Shown piece by piece: positions 27,433 through 35,867 of a stretch of DNA of 62,283 nucleotides. The stretch comes from an uncultured Bacilli bacterium. GTDB taxonomy: Bacteria; Bacillota_I; Bacilli_A; RF39; UBA660. The stretch's first letter is position 1; each line of letters starts with the position of its first letter. Below the pieces are notes generated by a model. That model was not told the origin of the DNA, made no database searches, and was given only the letters and a program-made list of their open reading frames with translations. The stretch spans positions 1 to 62,283 of the forward strand of contig CAJUNG010000003.1 in the NCBI GenBank assembly GCA_910587725.1. Direction: 5' to 3'. The translations under genes and the position numbers were made by a program.

Positions 27433-28137
27433 TTTACTTTTAAGATAATAAGACTGATCACATTTTCTTCCTATATAATTTTCAGCATGAATTTTATATT
27501 CAATTTCATATGGGGAAAAGATGGCAGTTTCATTTTGAATTTGTTTTATATAATTCATGATTGCTAACCTTTTTGAATTTAAACTTATTTTTCGTTGTAA
27601 AATTGAGTCTACGTAATCATTTGTCATATCATAATATTCATTTCTTATGTGGCATTTAATCATATCATTGAGTTCATTGACATTATCCAACGACATTATA
27701 AAATCCCAATATAAACCTTCAATTATAGGCATTATTGGTTCCATTTCAATATTAGTAATAATCTCTTGTACTTTTGGTTGGAATAATTCTAAAAATGTTT
27801 TTGAATGATTATTTTTTTCTTCTACTTGTACCTGTTTTGAAGAATTTAGTATGCCTCGTTCAGAAAGTAAAATAACTTTATTGAAATATTGCATTTTTAA
27901 TAGACCTCGCTTAGAATGTGATAATATTAATGATACTATATCCGATAATTCTAATGATTCAAATAATTTCTCCACTCGCTTAAAATGTTCGTCAGCTGAT
28001 AATGACATAAGACTAGATGAAAAAATTACATTCAAATCTATTCCTTTTATTTTGCTTTCTTCATTATTAACAATTGCAATGCCTTCTTTTAAAACAGATT
28101 CTAAAATTTGGATTTTTTGTACTTTTTCTTTCTCCAT
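27421..28137 (-). CDS. Hypothetical accessory protein, 238 residues
   Basis: I do not recognise the family. The protein is soluble, helical and charged, with no signal peptide, no membrane helix and no obvious catalytic motif. It starts MEKEKVQKIQILESVLKEG and ends with a basic YYLKSKKRN. ATG 28137 has AAAGGAGA and a consensus promoter (TTGACA-17-TAGAAT at 28169-28197). It lies between two copies of a 62-bp direct repeat and faces the remnant of a related leader, so the segment looks rearranged and may be an acquired or duplicated island. Other possibilities, such as an abortive-infection or regulatory protein, cannot be judged from the sequence. Confidence 0.7.
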   Translation of the reverse strand: MEKEKVQKIQILESVLKEGIAIVNNEESKIKGIDLNVIFSSSLMSLSADEHFKRVEKLFESLELSDIVSLILSHSKRGLLKMQYFNKVILLSERGILNSSKQVQVEEKNNHSKTFLELFQPKVQEIITNIEMEPIMPIIEGLYWDFIMSLDNVNELNDMIKCHIRNEYYDMTNDYVDSILQRKISLNSKRLAIMNYIKQIQNETAIFSPYEIEYKIHAENYIGRKCDQSYYLKSKKRN

Positions 28138-28168
28138 TTTGGTACTCTCCTTTCAAATATTAATTGTT

Positions 28169-28197
28169 ATTCTACATCAAAATAGTATGTTTGTCAA
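28169..28197 (-). promoter_or_regulatory. Promoter of the hypothetical gene at 27421-28137
   Basis: TTGACA (RC of 28192-28197), 17-bp spacer, TAGAAT (RC of 28169-28174). Confidence 0.75.
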
Positions 28198-28763
28198 ATC
28201 AATTCGATGTTAGTTAATAGATACCCCTAGGCATTTTGTAAAAAAGTTAAAATTCTAATTACAACAAGATATGAGAATACATTACGAAACTAATAAAGAT
28301 TTTAAAATAAAGCACTTATTAATCTCAAAAGTGTAGCATAAACATCAATATTTTTTGCACTTAAAAAAAGAAGCTATCACTACATCTTAGGATACTAACG
28401 CCTTAATATCAATTGTTTTAACTTGTATTGATAAAAGATTTTAAGAGGACCTTTATTGAACCTACTAACTGTTTTGCATATATGCTTTATTAAGTTCAAA
28501 CATATTTTTTCTTTTTTATGCTTCTTTCCTCCTTTAATTGAAGAATAACACTTGTTACCCTCCTACGATAATAAAATAATATCATAAGATGAAGGAATAT
28601 TCAATACGAAAATAAAGAAAAACCGTGAATAAAATTTTCAGATAACCAAAAAAGCAATCCGATAAACTTCCATTTTTTATTCATCAAATTGGGGCATTTA
28701 CCTAAACAAAAAAGAAACCGACGAATACACTATGATAGATGATATAGCAAAGGGGGAAAAAAT
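28198..28763. other. Intergenic region with decayed promoter copies
   Basis: No convincing gene lies here. It holds a promoter-like relic at 28214-28242 (TTTACA-AAATGCCT-A-GGGG...) that resembles the phase-variable promoter at 22645-22676, and the second copy of the TasA-like gene's promoter and leader (28526-28604). No open frame of useful length follows that copy; the first downstream ATG opens a frame of only a dozen codons. The last 60 bases lead into the CotZ-like genes. Confidence 0.6.
28526..28587. repeat. 62-bp direct repeat, copy 2 (orphan promoter and leader)
   Basis: Perfect copy of 27242-27303, with -10 at 28576-28581 and -35 TTGAAT at 28599-28604 at the same 17-bp spacing. No gene follows on the minus strand, so it is a relic of a lost copy. 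Confidence 0.95.
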
Positions 28764-29165
28764 ATGGAAACAAGAAATGAATGCTGTTTTGCTAACATCT
28801 TAAAAGTCATCGATGTTCTTCAAAGGAATGCGGAAAAGTGTGAGATGGTAGAAGAAGGATGCACAAGACCATATCTTGGAAATTTCACACCACTAGATGT
28901 ATATAACACAAGACCAGTTACATTTTACACCAAATCAGGAAGTATACTAGCTCTTCCTTATACATTAAACGGAGCAAATAATACTTCTTCAGTATTTCGT
29001 GTAGAAAAAGTAAACGATTGTTGTGTAACCGTTAGGATTCTTGCACCAAATCCAGTAGTAGATGAAGCAAGAAGGTACATTTCAACCAATCAATTTGCAA
29101 AAATAAATCTAGAATGTGTATGCGTCCTACAATGCTTACCTGACACAATCGTAGAAAATATTTAA
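28764..29165 (+). CDS. CotZ/CotY-like cysteine-rich coat protein
   Basis: 133 residues with the CotY/CotZ/ExsY layout: N-terminal ECCFANILKVIDVLQRNAEKC, GC..PYLG, NTRPVTFYTKSGSILALPYT, SSVFRVEKVNDCCVTVRIL and NLECVCVLQCLPDTIV. In Bacillus these Cys-rich proteins build the crust or exosporium of the spore. Here the protein is shorter and the last Cys-rich segment is compact. ATG 28764 follows AAAGGGGG. No clear sigma-A -35 is visible; AATACACTATGAT upstream could suit a sporulation sigma factor, but this is weak. It forms a pair with the paralogue at 29182-29601. Confidence 0.77.
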   Translation: METRNECCFANILKVIDVLQRNAEKCEMVEEGCTRPYLGNFTPLDVYNTRPVTFYTKSGSILALPYTLNGANNTSSVFRVEKVNDCCVTVRILAPNPVVDEARRYISTNQFAKINLECVCVLQCLPDTIVENI

Positions 29166-29181
29166 AGGAGGTGACTTCATT

Positions 29182-29601
29182 TTGAGCTGCATAAATAAAA
29201 AAGAAAACTGCTCTTGCTTACAAGAGTTAGTAGAAACAATTATCAAATTACAAAATTGTTCAGAAAACTGTGAATTAGAATGTGGTGGATGCACAAAGCC
29301 ATTTTTAGGTCCAACACCAACTATCGTATGTTTTAACACAAGACCACTTCATCTATTCAAATGTTTCGACGGAAGCGAATGGACTCTACCTTACACCTAT
29401 AACGGAATTCCTGGAGTAAGTTCTGTTTTTAGAGCAGAATGTTTAGATGGATGTTGCGTAACTTGCAGAATTTTAATTCCTAATCCAGACACAACAAATA
29501 CCACCAATCCATACATCGCAACAGAATCTTACTTCACCATCAACTTAGATTGTGTTGGTGCCGTCTCATGTCTTCCAGACGTCGTTGTTCCAAACCTATA
29601 A
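29182..29601 (+). CDS. CotZ/CotY-like cysteine-rich coat protein (paralogue)
   Basis: 139 residues starting MSCINKKENCSCLQELVETI, as CotY/CotZ proteins do, followed by CGGCTKPFLG, NTRPLHLFKCFDGSEWTLPYTYNG, SSVFRAECLDGCCVTCRILIPNP and NLDCVGAVSCLPDVVV. It is clearly related to the neighbour at 28764-29165 (shared NTRP, LPYT, SSVFR, CCVT and CLPD..V motifs). Translation starts at TTG 29182 after a very strong AAAGGAGGTGA. A terminator at 29612-29644 closes the pair. Together with SirA-like and SpoIIID-like proteins it suggests that the organism makes, or once made, spores; another self-assembling surface layer remains possible. Confidence 0.8.
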   Translation: MSCINKKENCSCLQELVETIIKLQNCSENCELECGGCTKPFLGPTPTIVCFNTRPLHLFKCFDGSEWTLPYTYNGIPGVSSVFRAECLDGCCVTCRILIPNPDTTNTTNPYIATESYFTINLDCVGAVSCLPDVVVPNL

Positions 29602-29611
29602 AAAAATAGCA

Positions 29612-29644
29612 AAAAATCCCAGAGATAACCCTTTGGGATTTTTC
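29612..29644. terminator. Terminator after the CotZ-like pair
   Basis: AAAAATCCCA / TGGGATTTTT stem with T runs on both strands; it can also end the convergent gene at 29645-29971. Confidence 0.8.
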
Positions 29645-29971
29645 TTATTTAATTTGAATATCGATAATATCAGAAATTAAAATTTTTTCATTATCGATTG
29701 TCACTACCGCATTATCTGTTTTCAAAGCAAGTCTAGTTAAATAACGATTTTCCTTAGTTCGAATTTCTACTAATTTTGTATAAACCTGTGCATTTTTTTG
29801 AAATAAAGAATTTAGCGTTTTCGATACTTCACTAGTTAAAGGTACTTCTCGACTAACAAAATCTCGATTGCTTACTTTTTCTTGAACAACATTTTCATCT
29901 TTAGAATAAAAATATTTTTTATTCGGACTACTAGCCGTTGTATTTTTATAAAGTTTTGGCAATTTTTTCAC
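29645..29971 (-). CDS. Small hypothetical protein, 108 residues
   Basis: I do not recognise it. It begins with a basic Ser/Asn-rich stretch (KKLPKLYKNTTASSPNKKYFYSK) and ends with a compact beta-like segment (YLTRLALKTDNAVVTIDNEKILISDIIDIQIK), with a short helix between. No signal peptide or membrane helix. ATG 29971 follows a modest GAGAGTGATAAAG site. The small size, charge and position beside CotZ-like genes would suit a coat- or spore-associated protein, but nothing in the sequence proves it. Confidence 0.6.
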   Translation of the reverse strand: MKKLPKLYKNTTASSPNKKYFYSKDENVVQEKVSNRDFVSREVPLTSEVSKTLNSLFQKNAQVYTKLVEIRTKENRYLTRLALKTDNAVVTIDNEKILISDIIDIQIK

Positions 29972-30049
29972 TTTATCACTCTCCTACTTTATTGTATGCA
30001 AGTCGTATAAATTCTTTCGTAAACCATCATACTAAAAAGGGTGAAGTCT

Positions 30050-31186
30050 ATGACAAAGAAAAAATTTTCAATCGATTTTTTACTACTAGGAATCTTAATT
30101 TTATTTTTTATCATCAGTTATTTAACCATTTCTTCTGCACGAATTTATTTGCCAAGCTATCTCGGAAATTTAGAAATGAAACAAGCGCTATTTTATCTTT
30201 TAGGATTTATTCTTGCAGGAATAATTATTCTTCTATCCAATGAAAAAATATATCGTTTGATTTATGTTCTTTATGGATTAGGAAATCTATCTTTACTTCT
30301 TCTTTTATTTTTTGGAAGTGATATCAATGGAAGTAAGTGTTGGTTTATGATTCCGGGAATCGGTTCTATTCAACCAAGTGAATTTATGAAAATCATCCTC
30401 ATTTTAACACTTTCTGTTTTAACAGAAAATTTCTTTCAAAAGAAAAAAGTAACAATAAAAGAAGAGTTTTTCTTTTTAATCAAAGTCCTTGTAATCGTAT
30501 TAATTCCTAGCATTCTAACTTTTTTAGAACCGGATACAGGAGCAATTCTCATGTATTTTATGATTACACTTGGAATATTATTTCTTTCTCCTTTAAGAAG
30601 ACGGTGGTTCATTGCAGCAATAAGTAGTGTCATCATTGTATTAGGCGTTATCTTTTCTCTTTATTTTTGGAAACAGGATGTCCTCATCAAACTCGTAGGA
30701 ACAGATATATTCTACCGAATGGATAGAATATTAGATTGGCATCAAGGAAGCGGAATGCAATTAGAAAATTCTTTAGTATCGATTGGAAGCAGTGGACTTA
30801 CTGGTCATGGTTATAAAAAGACACCACTTTATTTTCCGGAATCAGGAACTGACTTTATTTTTTCGGTCTATGCCTCTAACTTTGGACTTTTCGGTGCTCT
30901 ATTCCTTGTCATTCTATTTATTATTCTCGATACCCACCTAATCACAATAGCCAAAAATGCAAAAGAGGAAAAATCAAAATACATCTTATCTGGATTTCTA
31001 TTTTTATTGCTCTATCAACAAATTCAAAATATGTCCATGACTTTAGGAATCCTCCCGATTACAGGAATCACACTTCCTTTTATTAGCTATGGTGGTTCTA
31101 GTCTCCTCTCCTACTTTATTATGGTAGGAATCATTCTAAATATTAATCAAGAAAGCAAAAGAAAAGGAAACATTATTTATGGATAG
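30050..31186 (+). CDS. SEDS peptidoglycan polymerase (RodA/FtsW/SpoVE family)
   Basis: Ten hydrophobic segments and the SEDS motifs: GSKCWFMIPGIGSIQPSEFMK, LEPDTGA with the catalytic Asp, and LPITGITLPFISYGGSSL near the end. SEDS proteins polymerise lipid II glycan strands together with a class B PBP. 378 residues is normal. GTG 30041 is in frame, but AAGGGTGA lies six bases before ATG 30050, which is preferred. The sequence alone does not decide between RodA (elongation) and FtsW/SpoVE (division or spore cortex); the PGIGSIQPSE context leans towards RodA. No partner PBP is adjacent. Confidence 0.9.
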   Translation: MTKKKFSIDFLLLGILILFFIISYLTISSARIYLPSYLGNLEMKQALFYLLGFILAGIIILLSNEKIYRLIYVLYGLGNLSLLLLLFFGSDINGSKCWFMIPGIGSIQPSEFMKIILILTLSVLTENFFQKKKVTIKEEFFFLIKVLVIVLIPSILTFLEPDTGAILMYFMITLGILFLSPLRRRWFIAAISSVIIVLGVIFSLYFWKQDVLIKLVGTDIFYRMDRILDWHQGSGMQLENSLVSIGSSGLTGHGYKKTPLYFPESGTDFIFSVYASNFGLFGALFLVILFIILDTHLITIAKNAKEEKSKYILSGFLFLLLYQQIQNMSMTLGILPITGITLPFISYGGSSLLSYFIMVGIILNINQESKRKGNIIYG

Positions 31187-31195
31187 AATGTTTCC
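31166..31195. terminator. Hairpin between the SEDS gene and priA
   Basis: GGAAACATT (31166-31174) pairs with AATGTTTCC (31187-31195), enclosing the SEDS stop codon. There is no good T run, so it may be a weak or processing-type terminator for the two converging genes. Confidence 0.4.
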
Positions 31196-31198
31196 CAA

Positions 31199-33355
31199 TT
31201 AAAAATGGTAAGGGAAAAAATCAAACTCTAATTTCACCTGCGTATTTGCTTTATAATGGTTTCTTAAATAAGTCAAGGCCGGATATAATTTCTCTTCTCT
31301 TTTATATTTAATGATGATTTGTACTCGATAAATATGATTAACCTTTGAAACAGATGCGGAAGATGGACCAAGAATTAAAGAAGAAGTCAGTTGTTTTGTT
31401 AAAAATTTTCCAATCTTAGAAGCTTCCTCTTGACACTTAAGAAAATCTTTTCCCTGAATACGAAGTGTAGTTAAAAAATAAAAGGGAGGATAACCAAGTT
31501 TTCTTCGAATTTCCATTTCTTTTTCAAAGAATCCTAAATAATCGTGATGCTTGGCATAATCAATGGCATAATGGTCTGGATTAAAGGTTTGAATGTAAAC
31601 CTCTCCTTCACTATCGCTTCTTCCACTTCTTCCTGCTACCTGCATTAACAGTTGAAAGGTTTCTTCACTACTTCGAAAATCAGGAATATGAAGAGAAGTA
31701 TCCGCACTAATTACCCCAACTAAAGTCACCAGAGGAAAATCAAGTCCCTTGGCAATCATCTGAGTTCCTAGCAAAATATCATATTCATGATTTTTAAATG
31801 CCTTAATGATTTTTTCATGTGCCCCTTTCTTGCTTGTCGTATCTAAATCCATTCGTAAAATACGAGCACTAGGAAACAGATGGACAAGTTTTTCTTCTAT
31901 CTTTTCTGTTCCTGTTCCCATATTGGAAAGAGATTCTTCATGACAAGTCGGACAACACTTCAACACCCGCTCAATATAACCACAGTAATGACAACGAAGA
32001 ACACCATCGGCTTTATGGAAAGTAAGAGAAATATCACAATTTGGACACTTTGCCACATAACCACAATTTTTACAAGTAATAAAAGAAGAATATCCTCGAC
32101 GATTTAAAAGTAACATAATTTGTTTATTTTGTGATAAATGAAAAGCAATTTTTTCCTGCAAAATGTTAGAAAACAGAAAATTTCCCTTTTTGGCTTCCTC
32201 GTTCATATCGACAATTTCTACTTTAGGAAGAGGCTTTTGGTTAACTCGGTAAGGAAGTTCTACCAAATGATAAACACCCTTTTTCGCTCTAGCAAAGGAC
32301 TCCAAAGAAGGCGTCGCACTCCCCAAGACAACTTTGGCCTGATGATACTCCCCACGCTTTCTAACGATATCTAAGGTGAAATACTTCGGATTATTTTCTT
32401 GTTTAAAACTACTACTGTGTTCTTCATCCAAAATAATGATGCCAATATTTTTAAGGGGCGCAAAACAAGCACTTCTAGCACCGATAACCACATCGACTTC
32501 TCCTCTAGCAATACGCCGATATTCATCATACTTTTCTCCATCCGAAAGACGAGAATGCAAAACCGCAATACGAGAAAAACGCATCGTAAAACGTTCAGTA
32601 ATTTGCTCGGTTAAAGAAATCTCTGGCACCAATAAAATCGCTTGCCGTCCCGTTTTAAGCACATCTTCGATTAATTGCATATAAACTTCCGTCTTACCAC
32701 TACCAGTTACCCCATGAAGCAAATAAATGTTATCCTCTGTATGTTCAATTTCAAAAACAGCCTGCTTTTGACTTTCTGTTAAGGGGTATTTTTTTGCCTT
32801 AGTAAAACCATACTCTTTTCGGTAAACTTCTTCAGAAATCTCTGAAATAATTCCTTTTTCTAATAACGTTTTCACAGAAGAAGCAGAAATCCTAGTCAGT
32901 ACTTGCTTTTCTATTGAAGGCGTCTCTTTTAACATTTCCAAAATTTCTATCTGTTTTTCTCCTCTTGGCAAATAGGTATCATCCACAAGAAGAATAAACT
33001 TTTTATATTTTCGTCCTACATTCACTCCAGACTTTGCTTTTAAAGCTTTAGGAAGCATCGTTTGACAGCAAGAAATATAAGAGGATAAAGTTACTTTTCT
33101 CATATAGGAAGCCAAAGCTAACAACTCATCCGTTAAAATTACTTCTTCATCCAAAATGCGAATAATCTCTTTTACTGGATATTCTGGCCTTTCCACATTG
33201 ACCTGAACGATAAATCCTTCTAAAATTCGGTTTTGAAAAGGAACCTCTACTCGAACACCAACCTGAGCAAGTGACAGAAATTCTTCATTCACAAAATAAG
33301 TAAACGTCTTATCGACATTTTGGTTCGTAATTTCAATAATTACCTCAATATACAT
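31199..33355 (-). CDS. priA: Primosomal protein PriA (replication restart helicase)
   Basis: N-terminal 3'-end-binding domain (about residues 1-100) followed by a superfamily 2 helicase: LLHGVTGSGKTEVY (Walker A), ILDEEHSSSFKQ (DEEH box), LGSATPS. The zinc region has eight Cys (CKNCGYVAKCPNC ... CHYCG ... CCPTC), and the C-terminus has AGRSGRSDSEGEV and the PriA C-terminal domain. It restarts stalled forks by loading the replicative helicase. ATG 33355 follows AGGAGGTGATGTTTG; the TTG at 33358 is not needed. The UDG-like gene just upstream is about 40 bases away and probably co-transcribed. Confidence 0.95.
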   Translation of the reverse strand: MYIEVIIEITNQNVDKTFTYFVNEEFLSLAQVGVRVEVPFQNRILEGFIVQVNVERPEYPVKEIIRILDEEVILTDELLALASYMRKVTLSSYISCCQTMLPKALKAKSGVNVGRKYKKFILLVDDTYLPRGEKQIEILEMLKETPSIEKQVLTRISASSVKTLLEKGIISEISEEVYRKEYGFTKAKKYPLTESQKQAVFEIEHTEDNIYLLHGVTGSGKTEVYMQLIEDVLKTGRQAILLVPEISLTEQITERFTMRFSRIAVLHSRLSDGEKYDEYRRIARGEVDVVIGARSACFAPLKNIGIIILDEEHSSSFKQENNPKYFTLDIVRKRGEYHQAKVVLGSATPSLESFARAKKGVYHLVELPYRVNQKPLPKVEIVDMNEEAKKGNFLFSNILQEKIAFHLSQNKQIMLLLNRRGYSSFITCKNCGYVAKCPNCDISLTFHKADGVLRCHYCGYIERVLKCCPTCHEESLSNMGTGTEKIEEKLVHLFPSARILRMDLDTTSKKGAHEKIIKAFKNHEYDILLGTQMIAKGLDFPLVTLVGVISADTSLHIPDFRSSEETFQLLMQVAGRSGRSDSEGEVYIQTFNPDHYAIDYAKHHDYLGFFEKEMEIRRKLGYPPFYFLTTLRIQGKDFLKCQEEASKIGKFLTKQLTSSLILGPSSASVSKVNHIYRVQIIIKYKREEKLYPALTYLRNHYKANTQVKLEFDFFPYHF

Positions 33356-33395
33356 CAAACATCACCTCCTAAAACACTAAGATTTTTCATATCAT

Positions 33396-34058
33396 TTAAT
33401 GTTTACTTTTAATCTCTAAATCGATAATTGTCAAAATGTCCTCAATGGCCTCTTCAATATGGAAAATTCCATTACCAATCGAATAGTAGACAGGATAAAA
33501 TCGATAGGTCTTGTTTTCAATTTCTCTAACAAAGCATTTCCCCCTAGTCTTTGAAACATGGATTTTCTCTCCTAAAACAATCGAGGAAACCTGATTTCCA
33601 AATAAAATCACAACTTTTGGAGAAACCAAAGAAATCTCTTTAAAAAATAAATCTAAGTAAGCTTGGTAAACAGAGTCCGGAAGACTTCTTGCATCAACTT
33701 GCGTACATTTGGCCAGATTCGTAATGTAATATTGGTGCTTTTCTACATTTCGATAAACTTCCTCACTAAAAGAAGGTGTCCAACTAGGTCCAGAAAGTGT
33801 ACGAATCTGATGATAAATTTCCTGGTCTAATAAACCAAGACGAAAAAACAAACTCCAAATATTTTTTGTTCCAATCCAAGGAGACTTCATTCCTTGCCAA
33901 CTCTTTTGAGAAGCAATATTTCTTCTTGTCGGATTCATAAACACAAAACAAATATCTGGGTGATGCAGACATCCACCAAAAGAAATCGAATCCAAATTCT
34001 TATCTCCATAAATTTCTTGTAAATCATCATATGCTTTTGTTAAATTTTCTATCGTCAT
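33396..34058 (-). CDS. Uracil-DNA glycosylase superfamily protein
   Basis: About 220 residues with the UDG-like alpha/beta layout: ICFVFMNPTRRNIAS at the first active-site position, NLAKCTQVDARS, SPKVVILFGNQVSSIVLG, and YPVYYSIGNG where family members have an H-P/S-x-x-N type loop. The Cys ligands of Fe-S family 4 enzymes are not apparent. AGGTGA precedes ATG 34058 (a GTG three codons earlier is less likely). It probably shares a transcript with priA, so DNA repair is plausible, although substrate and activity are not certain. Confidence 0.65.
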   Translation of the reverse strand: MTIENLTKAYDDLQEIYGDKNLDSISFGGCLHHPDICFVFMNPTRRNIASQKSWQGMKSPWIGTKNIWSLFFRLGLLDQEIYHQIRTLSGPSWTPSFSEEVYRNVEKHQYYITNLAKCTQVDARSLPDSVYQAYLDLFFKEISLVSPKVVILFGNQVSSIVLGEKIHVSKTRGKCFVREIENKTYRFYPVYYSIGNGIFHIEEAIEDILTIIDLEIKSKH

Positions 34059-34142
34059 AAGGTTCACCTACAATTTTTATTATAAAGATTTCTAGGGCGA
34101 ATTGCAACCAAAGTAACGAAAAGAAAACTTTTTTTCTTCTTT

Positions 34143-34177
34143 AAAAAAAGAAAACCCTTCTCTATTTAGAGAATGGT
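34143..34177 (-). terminator. Terminator of the SipW/TasA-like operon
   Basis: Minus-strand stem TTCTCT-AAAT-AGAGAA with flanking CC/GG pairs, followed by TTTTCTTTTTTT, about 20 bases after the last gene. Confidence 0.8.
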
Positions 34178-34194
34178 CTTCTTCCGATAATCTA

Positions 34195-35850
34195 TTAGTT
34201 TTCTTCTAAAATCACTTCTGGAGTAGTATATAAGAAACTATAGCATCCATTAGCATCTTTTTCGTTAATATCGGTATCCTTAATTTCACGCTCTACTCCA
34301 TAAAGAACATCTAAAGCATGAACAAATTTTAAAATTGCCGCTTTATCTTTCGCATTGACACGGAAACTCTTATGATTATCAGTAAATGTAAAATGGTCAT
34401 AATCAATTTTAGAAGCAATGACATAGTTATAAGGGTCATTGGTATCTTCTCCAACATTAGAATATAAATTAAGTAATATTGGATGACCATCCTTTTTATC
34501 TTCGACAAGGAAATACTCACTAAACGATTGTTTTGTCGGGTTCGTATCATTATTATTACGAACTACAGCATAAATTAAGCTAGGATAAGTCTTAATAAAG
34601 GAATCAATCGTTTCTTTAGAAATCACTTCTTCTGAATAAACCATTGGTAAGCTTTTCAAGAACACATTCATCATTCCTGCTCTAGTACCAAAAGAAATGC
34701 GTACTTGATGACGTTGCTTATTATAAGCGTAGTCAAAGATTGTATCACTAACCATACTATACATCATATTTGTATCTGTCTCATTCACTGAAGTAATTCC
34801 TGGAATTTCTCTTAAATTTCCTTGACTATCTGGGAAAATCATATAAGAAACTCCAGTTCCATCAAAAGATTTTACATAAGTGATAACAAGTTCTGAAAGT
34901 CTTTTCGCATCTGCACTCGAATAATTCTTTAAATACATTTTATTCAAATAATATTCAAAAGCAAACTCTAATTCCTCTTTATCTTTAGTCTTAAAAAACT
35001 GAAAACTAAAGAGTGTCTTTGTATAAGCATTCGCATAATTTTCTAAATTCTCACTAATCGAATAAACATAAGCATCATTATCTTCATCATACTCAACGCG
35101 AATTCCTGGCAATTTTAACTGTTGAACACTTTCCTTATTTCCTTCAATGACCATACTTTTCACGAAAGATAGAATTGTATCTTTTGAATTCGTTCCTTGA
35201 GAATAAGCAGTAATCCAGTTCATAAAGGTTTGATAGAAATTACCGTCATTCGCAGGAATCGATAAAATATTCGATACTTCATTCGGTTTTTTCTTATAAA
35301 TATTCGCTAGATATACAGAATGAGAAAGACGGAAGTTTTGTGTAGTATAAAGGAATTTCTCCTCTTCATCAACTTTCTCATAAATAGAAACATCAAAATT
35401 AATCCATACATGTCCATATTCATCTTCAACTAATAAATCTTCGACATTACAACTAAGTGCTGCTTTGGTTGTATTTTGATTTCCATCCGAATAAGTAACG
35501 GTATTATTTTTAACTTTTCCTAAAGAAGTAAGCGTAATTTTTTGACATTTAGGAATCACGACTTCATAGACATCTTCATGTTGAAAATCTCCAATCTCAT
35601 TTCTTGGGAAAGTAAACGATAACTGCATTACCTCTTCTGTTGATGCTTGATAGTTTGGTTTACTTAATGCAATTTGGTTTTCCTTATATAGCTTATATAC
35701 TCCCGTAGAAAATCCAAGAGCTCCTTCTTTTTGACTAAAGTATTTTGCTCGAGAAGGAACAAAACCAGCAAATGAGGCAACCACCACCAAGATTAAAAGC
35801 GTAAGAAATAAATAAAACTTTTTAGAATTTTGCCCTTTTCTTTTGAACAT
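34195..35850 (-). CDS. Large exported protein of the SipW/TasA-like operon
   Basis: A basic N-terminus and one signal helix (FYLFLTLLILVVVASFAGFV) lead to PSRAKYFSQKEGALGFSTGVYKLY, which resembles the Y[AS].Y.S junction of its operon neighbours. The remaining 500 residues are mostly soluble, acidic and Tyr/Asn-rich, with three Cys and no family that I recognise. It is the last gene of the operon, 17 bases after the 173-residue protein, with AAAGGAGG before ATG 35850. It may be a tip, anchor or accessory subunit of the putative fibre. Apart from the N-terminal helix there is no membrane anchor or sorting signal. Confidence 0.72.
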   Translation of the reverse strand: MFKRKGQNSKKFYLFLTLLILVVVASFAGFVPSRAKYFSQKEGALGFSTGVYKLYKENQIALSKPNYQASTEEVMQLSFTFPRNEIGDFQHEDVYEVVIPKCQKITLTSLGKVKNNTVTYSDGNQNTTKAALSCNVEDLLVEDEYGHVWINFDVSIYEKVDEEEKFLYTTQNFRLSHSVYLANIYKKKPNEVSNILSIPANDGNFYQTFMNWITAYSQGTNSKDTILSFVKSMVIEGNKESVQQLKLPGIRVEYDEDNDAYVYSISENLENYANAYTKTLFSFQFFKTKDKEELEFAFEYYLNKMYLKNYSSADAKRLSELVITYVKSFDGTGVSYMIFPDSQGNLREIPGITSVNETDTNMMYSMVSDTIFDYAYNKQRHQVRISFGTRAGMMNVFLKSLPMVYSEEVISKETIDSFIKTYPSLIYAVVRNNNDTNPTKQSFSEYFLVEDKKDGHPILLNLYSNVGEDTNDPYNYVIASKIDYDHFTFTDNHKSFRVNAKDKAAILKFVHALDVLYGVEREIKDTDINEKDANGCYSFLYTTPEVILEEN

Positions 35851-35867
35851 ACAAATCCCTCCTTTAA

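Noticed and set aside
27391..27564. Plus-strand frame of about 57 hydrophobic residues with a good promoter and ribosome binding site (possible small toxin)
   Set aside because: A terminator hairpin lies at codons 6-10 and the rest is antisense to the gene at 27421-28137. The leader is better explained as a remnant of a paralogue.
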